From contig JAUWOM010000044.1 of the NCBI GenBank assembly GCA_030612085.1, positions 1 through 8,661 of the forward strand: 8,661 bases of DNA, read 5' to 3'. Made by a program: the position numbers and the translations under genes. Origin of the DNA: Actinomycetes bacterium. Its GTDB lineage: Bacteria; Actinomycetota; Humimicrobiia; JAHJRV01. This document shows positions 6,361-8,661 of this stretch, piece after piece (position 1 is the first letter of the stretch; each line of letters begins with the position of its first letter). The notes under the pieces are model-generated. The model saw only the letters and a program-made list of their open reading frames with translations. It had not been told where the DNA came from and made no database searches.

Positions 6361-6388
6361 TTGTGTACAATACAAATAATCCTATAAG
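6361..6388 (+). promoter_or_regulatory. candidate sigma-70-type promoter upstream of rpsF
   Basis: TTGTGT (6361-6366) and TATAAG (6383-6388) are separated by 16 bases, giving partial matches to the -35 (TTGACA) and -10 (TATAAT) consensus. It would start a transcript near 6395, with about a 100-base leader before rpsF. Weaker than the extended -10 just downstream. Confidence 0.3.
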
Positions 6389-6427
6389 AATATATGTTAA
6401 TAAATATTATTTATTCTGAAGATTTCA

Positions 6428-6436
6428 TGGTATAAT
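6428..6436 (+). promoter_or_regulatory. extended -10 promoter for the rpsF operon
   Basis: TGG followed by a perfect TATAAT (6431-6436) makes an extended -10 element. Only a poor -35 (TTATTT, 6407-6412, 18-base spacing) is present, which extended -10 promoters tolerate. Transcription would begin near 6443, giving a leader of about 55 bases before the rpsF GTG. Confidence 0.55.
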
Positions 6437-6446
6437 TTTCACTTAT

Positions 6447-6476
6447 TTGTAAGAATCCCATCCCTTTTAGGGACAA
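6447..6476 (+). promoter_or_regulatory. bulged hairpin in the rpsF leader, possible S6:S18 binding site
   Basis: TTGT (6447-6450) can pair with ACAA (6473-6476), and CCC (6462-6464) with GGG (6470-6472), leaving an 11-base bulge on the 5' side that contains CCC, and a 5-base loop. In other bacteria the S6:S18 complex represses its own operon through a leader RNA stem with a conserved C-rich (CCG) bulge. Here the position is right and the bulge is C-rich, but no CCG is present and the stems are short. Tentative. Confidence 0.25.
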
Positions 6477-6498
6477 TTTTGTACGAAGGAGGTAATTT

Positions 6499-6801
6499 GT
6501 GAGGAGATATGAGATAATGATGATTACTGATTCTGTTCTTGGTGAAAAAGAACAAGAAAATCTAGTTTCCAAAGTCAAGGATATGATATCAAAATATGAT
6601 GCTGAATTGTATAGCATTGATAAGTTGGGAGAGAAAAAATTAGCTTATTCAATAAATGGTTATGATACAGGAACATATTATGTTTTATTTTTTTCAGGTT
6701 CAAATGAATTAATTGAAGAATTAAAAAGGGTATTAAAAATAACAGAAGGAATAATAAGATTTAGAATTTTTAGAAGAGAGGACTTAGAGAAAGTAGAGTA
6801 A
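6499..6801 (+). CDS. rpsF: 30S ribosomal protein S6
   Basis: Small-subunit protein of the platform that binds 16S rRNA together with S18. The N-terminus MRRYEIMMI is the S6 first strand. The central K-L-G-E-K-KLAYSINGYDTGTYYVLFF stretch (residues about 42-65) matches the family signature (+LAY followed by a Tyr/Phe-rich strand). IIRFRIFRRED near the end is the last strand. Length (100 residues) is typical. The start is GTG at 6499, fixed by a strong AAGGAGGT (6486-6493) with a 5-base spacer and by the conserved MRRYE N-terminus. It is first in the conserved rpsF-ssb-rpsR-rplI-dnaB order. The next gene is 109 bases away, a looser gap than in many genomes. Confidence 0.95.
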   Translation: MRRYEIMMITDSVLGEKEQENLVSKVKDMISKYDAELYSIDKLGEKKLAYSINGYDTGTYYVLFFSGSNELIEELKRVLKITEGIIRFRIFRREDLEKVE

Positions 6802-6804
6802 AAG

Positions 6805-6822
6805 ATTATTATTAATAATAAT
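6805..6822. repeat. 18-base AT-only palindrome between rpsF and ssb
   Basis: ATTATTATT followed directly by AATAATAAT, a perfect palindrome starting 4 bases after the rpsF stop. Without G-C pairs or loop it is a poor RNA hairpin. It may mark a processing or pause site, or simply low complexity. A TATAAT at 6863-6868 further down could be a secondary -10 for ssb, with no clear -35. Confidence 0.3.
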
Positions 6823-6910
6823 TACCAAGATCCAAAATAAAAAGTATTACTTTATAAAAATTTATAATAAAATTTAGTGTATTATTTTAAATATGTAAGA
6901 GAGGGAAAAG

Positions 6911-7336
6911 ATGGCAAGTGTAAATAATATAACGATATTAGGTAACTTAACCAGAGATCCAGAATTAAGATTTACTCCAAGTGGAAGTCCTGTAGCAAAT
7001 TTTGGAATAGCAGTGAGTAGGAGATGGCAAAATAGCATAGGAGAGTGGCAGGAGGATGTAAGTTATGTTGATGTAGTTGCGTGGACAAGTTTAGCTGAAA
7101 ATTGTGCTGAATCTTTAAAAAAAGGGGATAGGATAATTGTAAGTGGAAGGCTTCAGATGAGAACCTGGGAGACTCAGGATGGTCAAACACGAAATAAGAT
7201 TGAGGTTATAGCCAGAGTTATAGGACCAAGTCTTGAGTGGGCAACTGCTTCAATTACTAAAAATATAAAAGCCCAAGAAGTATCCTCAGAGCTACTTAAA
7301 GGGGAATCGGAAGAAACAAATGATATACCATTTTAA
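6911..7336 (+). CDS. ssb: single-stranded DNA-binding protein SSB
   Basis: Binds single-stranded DNA in replication, repair and recombination and recruits partners through its C-terminal tip. The OB fold spans residues about 1-108. NNITILGNLTRDPELRFTPSG (5-25) is the classic first strands; YVDVVAWTSLAENCAESLKKGDRIIVSGRLQ follows at about 52-82; TWETQDGQTR near 85-94. After a short linker (about 110-132) the protein ends in TNDIPF, a form of the conserved acidic D-D-I-P-F tip. Length of 141 residues is at the short end because the linker is brief. ATG 6911 follows AGAGAGGG (6898-6905) with a 5-base gap. It lies 14 bases before rpsR, so the two are co-transcribed. A full tip and OB fold in this operon mark it as the housekeeping SSB, not a phage copy. 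Confidence 0.96.
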   Translation: MASVNNITILGNLTRDPELRFTPSGSPVANFGIAVSRRWQNSIGEWQEDVSYVDVVAWTSLAENCAESLKKGDRIIVSGRLQMRTWETQDGQTRNKIEVIARVIGPSLEWATASITKNIKAQEVSSELLKGESEETNDIPF

Positions 7337-7350
7337 CAGAGGAGGTATTA

Positions 7351-7605
7351 GTGCGTGAGAGGAGAAGTGCAAAGAAAACAGATTATCCAATTAAGCGGAG
7401 AAAAAGATACTGTTTTTTTTGCAAGAATAAAATTGAATATATTGATTACAAAGAGATTGGTTTAATCAGAAGATTTATTTCTGATAGGGGTAAAATAAGA
7501 CCTCGAAGAATTACTGGGGTTTGTGTTCAACATCAATCTGATTTAGCAAGAGCTATTAAAAGAGCAAGAGAACTTGCATTATTGGGATATATTTCAAAGG
7601 TTTAA
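7351..7605 (+). CDS. rpsR: 30S ribosomal protein S18, cysteine-containing form
   Basis: Small-subunit protein that pairs with S6 on the 16S platform. After a basic N-terminus come CFFC (residues about 21-24) and, 35 or so residues later, GVCVQHQ. Together these give a CxxC plus Cys/His arrangement that could bind zinc, as in the metal-binding ('C+') S18 variants of actinobacteria and several deep lineages. The core IDYKEIGLIRRFISDRGKIRPRR-x-TGV and the terminal AIKRARELALL stretch are strongly conserved in S18. Length (84 residues) is normal. The start is GTG 7351, supported by GAGGAGGT (7339-7346). It is 14 bases after ssb and 12 before rplI. Confidence 0.96.
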   Translation: MRERRSAKKTDYPIKRRKRYCFFCKNKIEYIDYKEIGLIRRFISDRGKIRPRRITGVCVQHQSDLARAIKRARELALLGYISKV

Positions 7606-7617
7606 TAGGAGATAGAT

Positions 7618-8175
7618 TTGAAAATTATTCTTAAAGAAACAATAGAGAATTTAGGAAGAGCTGGTAATGTTGTAGATGTAAAAGATGGATTTGCCAGAAA
7701 CTATTTAATTCCTAAAAAATTGGCAGTTAAAGCTACTGAGGGAAATATTAAACATATAGAAATCATAAAAAAGAAGGGTGTAGAGAAGGAAGCGAAAGAT
7801 AGAGCTCATGCAATGGCACAAGCTGAGATCTTAAATAATCTCATTCTCACAATATCTAAGAAAGTTGGAGAAGAAGGAAAACTTTTTGGATCGGTAACAG
7901 AAAGAGATATATTTGAAAAGATTCAGGAAGAAACTGAAATAGCTATAGACAAAAGAAGAATAATTTTAAAAGAAAGTTTCAGATATATCGGGGAATATGT
8001 AGTTGATATTCGACTTTATCCTGAAGTGGAGGCTCATGTAAAAATAAGGATAGTAGATGAAACTGGAAAAGAGTGGTTAGAACTCGAGCCATGGAGAAAG
8101 GAAATGGAAGAAGAGAAAGTAGAAGAGAAGAAAGAGGTAGAGGAGAAGGAAGAGGTAAAAAAAGAAGAAGATTGA
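7618..8175 (+). CDS. rplI: 50S ribosomal protein L9 with Glu/Lys-rich C-terminal tail
   Basis: Large-subunit protein that binds 23S rRNA near the L1 stalk and projects from the ribosome, affecting frame maintenance. N-domain: MKIILKETIENLGRAGNVVDVKDGFARNYLIPKKLA (1-36), including the L9 signature G-x4-V-x4-GFARNYL-x-P. A long connecting helix covers about 40-75, and the C-domain about 76-148 (GKLFGSVTERDI at 87-98, ending VEAHVKIRIVDE). Standard L9 ends near residue 148-150. Here 35 or so residues follow: a short WLELEPW segment, then a tail of almost only Glu, Lys and Val (161-185). The start is TTG 7618, supported by AGGAG (7607-7611) and the conserved N-terminus; no ATG fits. The tail is encoded by a polypurine tract. 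The call is certain; the role of the tail is unknown. Confidence 0.95.
   Translation: MKIILKETIENLGRAGNVVDVKDGFARNYLIPKKLAVKATEGNIKHIEIIKKKGVEKEAKDRAHAMAQAEILNNLILTISKKVGEEGKLFGSVTERDIFEKIQEETEIAIDKRRIILKESFRYIGEYVVDIRLYPEVEAHVKIRIVDETGKEWLELEPWRKEMEEEKVEEKKEVEEKEEVKKEED
8093..8171 (+). repeat. polypurine tract encoding the L9 tail
   Basis: Seventy-nine bases contain only four pyrimidines (T at 8105, 8120, 8138 and 8156), built from irregular GAA/GAG/AAA codons. Such tracts expand and contract by slippage and can form triplex DNA or stable RNA-DNA hybrids. Here it is in frame and coding. Confidence 0.7.
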
Positions 8176-8271
8176 TAAAATTCAAAGATAATTAAATTAG
8201 TAAAATGTTTAATTTTAATATAAAAAACTCCTTTTAAAATATTTTTAACTTTTGAAAATAGTAGGTTAAAA

Positions 8272-8661
8272 ATGGCAAGAAAAAATTCAAAAAGCTCACT
8301 CGATTTAACAAAGCTTGATAGAATTCCACCACATAATATTGAAGCAGAAGAATCAATCCTTGGTGCAATGATGATATCTCAGGATGCAATTGCAATCGGT
8401 GGAGAAATATTAGATGATGACGACTTTTACAGAGGTAACCACAAAAAGATATATAGTGCGATAAAGAATGTTTATGTTAGAGGAGAAGCAGCAGATCCGA
8501 TAACTATTACTGAAGAATTAAAAAGAATGAATGTCTTGGAGGATGTAGGTGGAAAAGCTTACATTCATACACTAATAAGTAATGTACCATTAGCAGCAAA
8601 TGCGAAACATTATGCAACCATTATAGCACAAAATGCTACTTTAAGAAGACTCATTGAAGCA
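8272..8661 (+). CDS. dnaB: replicative DNA helicase DnaB, N-terminal part (cut by window end)
   Basis: Hexameric replicative helicase. Only the first 130 residues are present; the frame is still open at the last base. After a Lys/Ser-rich start, RIPPHNIEAEESILGAMMIS (17-36) begins the N-terminal helical domain that binds primase and the hexamer neighbour. DDFYRGNHKKIYSAI (50-64), ADPITITEELKR (74-85), GGKAYIHTLISNVPLAANAKHYA (93-115) and the start of the linker helix (LRRLIEA) follow in family order. The RecA-like ATPase domain, with its Walker motifs and any intein, lies outside the window. ATG 8272 has a weak GTAGG (8261-8265) ahead. The 96-base gap after rplI is AT-rich; it contains a small inverted repeat (AATTAAA 8190-8196 / TTTAATT 8208-8214) but no convincing terminator. 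It follows rplI as in many bacteria. Confidence 0.94.
   Translation, partial: MARKNSKSSLDLTKLDRIPPHNIEAEESILGAMMISQDAIAIGGEILDDDDFYRGNHKKIYSAIKNVYVRGEAADPITITEELKRMNVLEDVGGKAYIHTLISNVPLAANAKHYATIIAQNATLRRLIEA

Larger units (their letters stand above)
6137..6498. other. 362-base AT-rich intergenic region between tad block and rpsF operon
   Basis: No protein-coding frame of credible length and no tRNA-like or other recognised RNA fold is visible. The stretch holds small dyads, promoter candidates near its right end and the rpsF leader, listed separately. A modestly GC-richer patch around 6275-6300 (GTGGC ... GGACCACCC) stands out against the surroundings and is unexplained. Its position suits termination of the tad transcript and initiation of the ribosomal-protein transcript. 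Confidence 0.6.

Noticed and set aside
6137..6498. tRNA, 6S or other housekeeping RNA in the large gap
   Set aside because: No cloverleaf arms, T-loop sequence (GTTCRANNC) or extended helical pattern could be built.
7979..8185. Minus-strand frame rich in Leu, Pro and Ser opposite the L9 tail
   Set aside because: It is the antisense reading of the polypurine tract; composition alone explains it.
1..8661. CRISPR array, insertion sequence, prophage or defence genes
   Set aside because: No regularly spaced repeats, terminal inverted repeats, transposase, integrase or phage-like genes are visible; SSB and DnaB belong to the conserved chromosomal cluster.

Overview
The window is AT-rich (roughly 30% GC by eye). 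Every supported gene lies on the + strand. It holds two functional blocks. The left two thirds is a compact tad/flp (tight adherence) type IVc pilus locus. The right third is the conserved bacterial rpsF-ssb-rpsR-rplI-dnaB cluster, with dnaB cut by the window end. I see no tRNA, rRNA, CRISPR array, transposase or integrase.

Organism. The S18 protein is the cysteine-containing form (CxxC plus a downstream Cys and His). The start of DnaB, with its PPHNIEAEESILGAMM stretch, and the gene order both resemble Actinomycetota-related or other deep-branching monoderm lineages. The low GC excludes typical high-GC actinobacteria. A low-GC uncultured relative of Actinomycetota, or another thermophile/subsurface phylum, is my best guess, held loosely. 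No secretin (CpaC/RcpA) or outer-membrane pilotin is visible in the tad block, which fits a monoderm Tad system.

Layout of the tad block (1-6136). The order is cpaB (SAF-domain assembly protein), tadZ/cpaE (MinD-like localisation ATPase), cpaF/tadA (secretion ATPase), and one long gene carrying two T2SSF domains in tandem (TadB and TadC fused). Then come a 56-residue Flp prepilin that is easily missed, a TadE-type pseudopilin, and a short TadG-like protein. The ATPase would power the fused membrane platform, which assembles Flp subunits after a prepilin peptidase cleaves them at G|Q. That peptidase is not in the window. TadE and the TadG-like protein are probably minor pilus or anchoring components. 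The flp and tadE genes each follow a shared 10-base motif and a G-rich ribosome-binding tract. The annotated tadE start codon lies inside a perfect 8-bp hairpin immediately after a 7-codon mini-ORF, suggesting translational control of tadE relative to the pilin.

Intergenic region (6137-6498). This is about 360 bases of very AT-rich DNA without a gene. It has several small dyads, a possible weak terminator for the tad operon, and promoter candidates ending in an extended -10 (TGGTATAAT) for the ribosomal operon. The leader before rpsF has a small bulged hairpin at the place where S6:S18 autoregulation is known in other bacteria.

Right block (6499-8661). rpsF (GTG start), ssb, rpsR (GTG start), rplI (TTG start) and dnaB follow in order. 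The tight spacing of ssb, rpsR and rplI indicates co-transcription. L9 carries an unusual Glu/Lys-rich C-terminal tail encoded by an almost uninterrupted polypurine tract. Overall this looks like a fairly ordinary chromosomal region. The most unusual points are the TadB-TadC fusion and the arrangement of leader motif, mini-ORF and hairpin before tadE.
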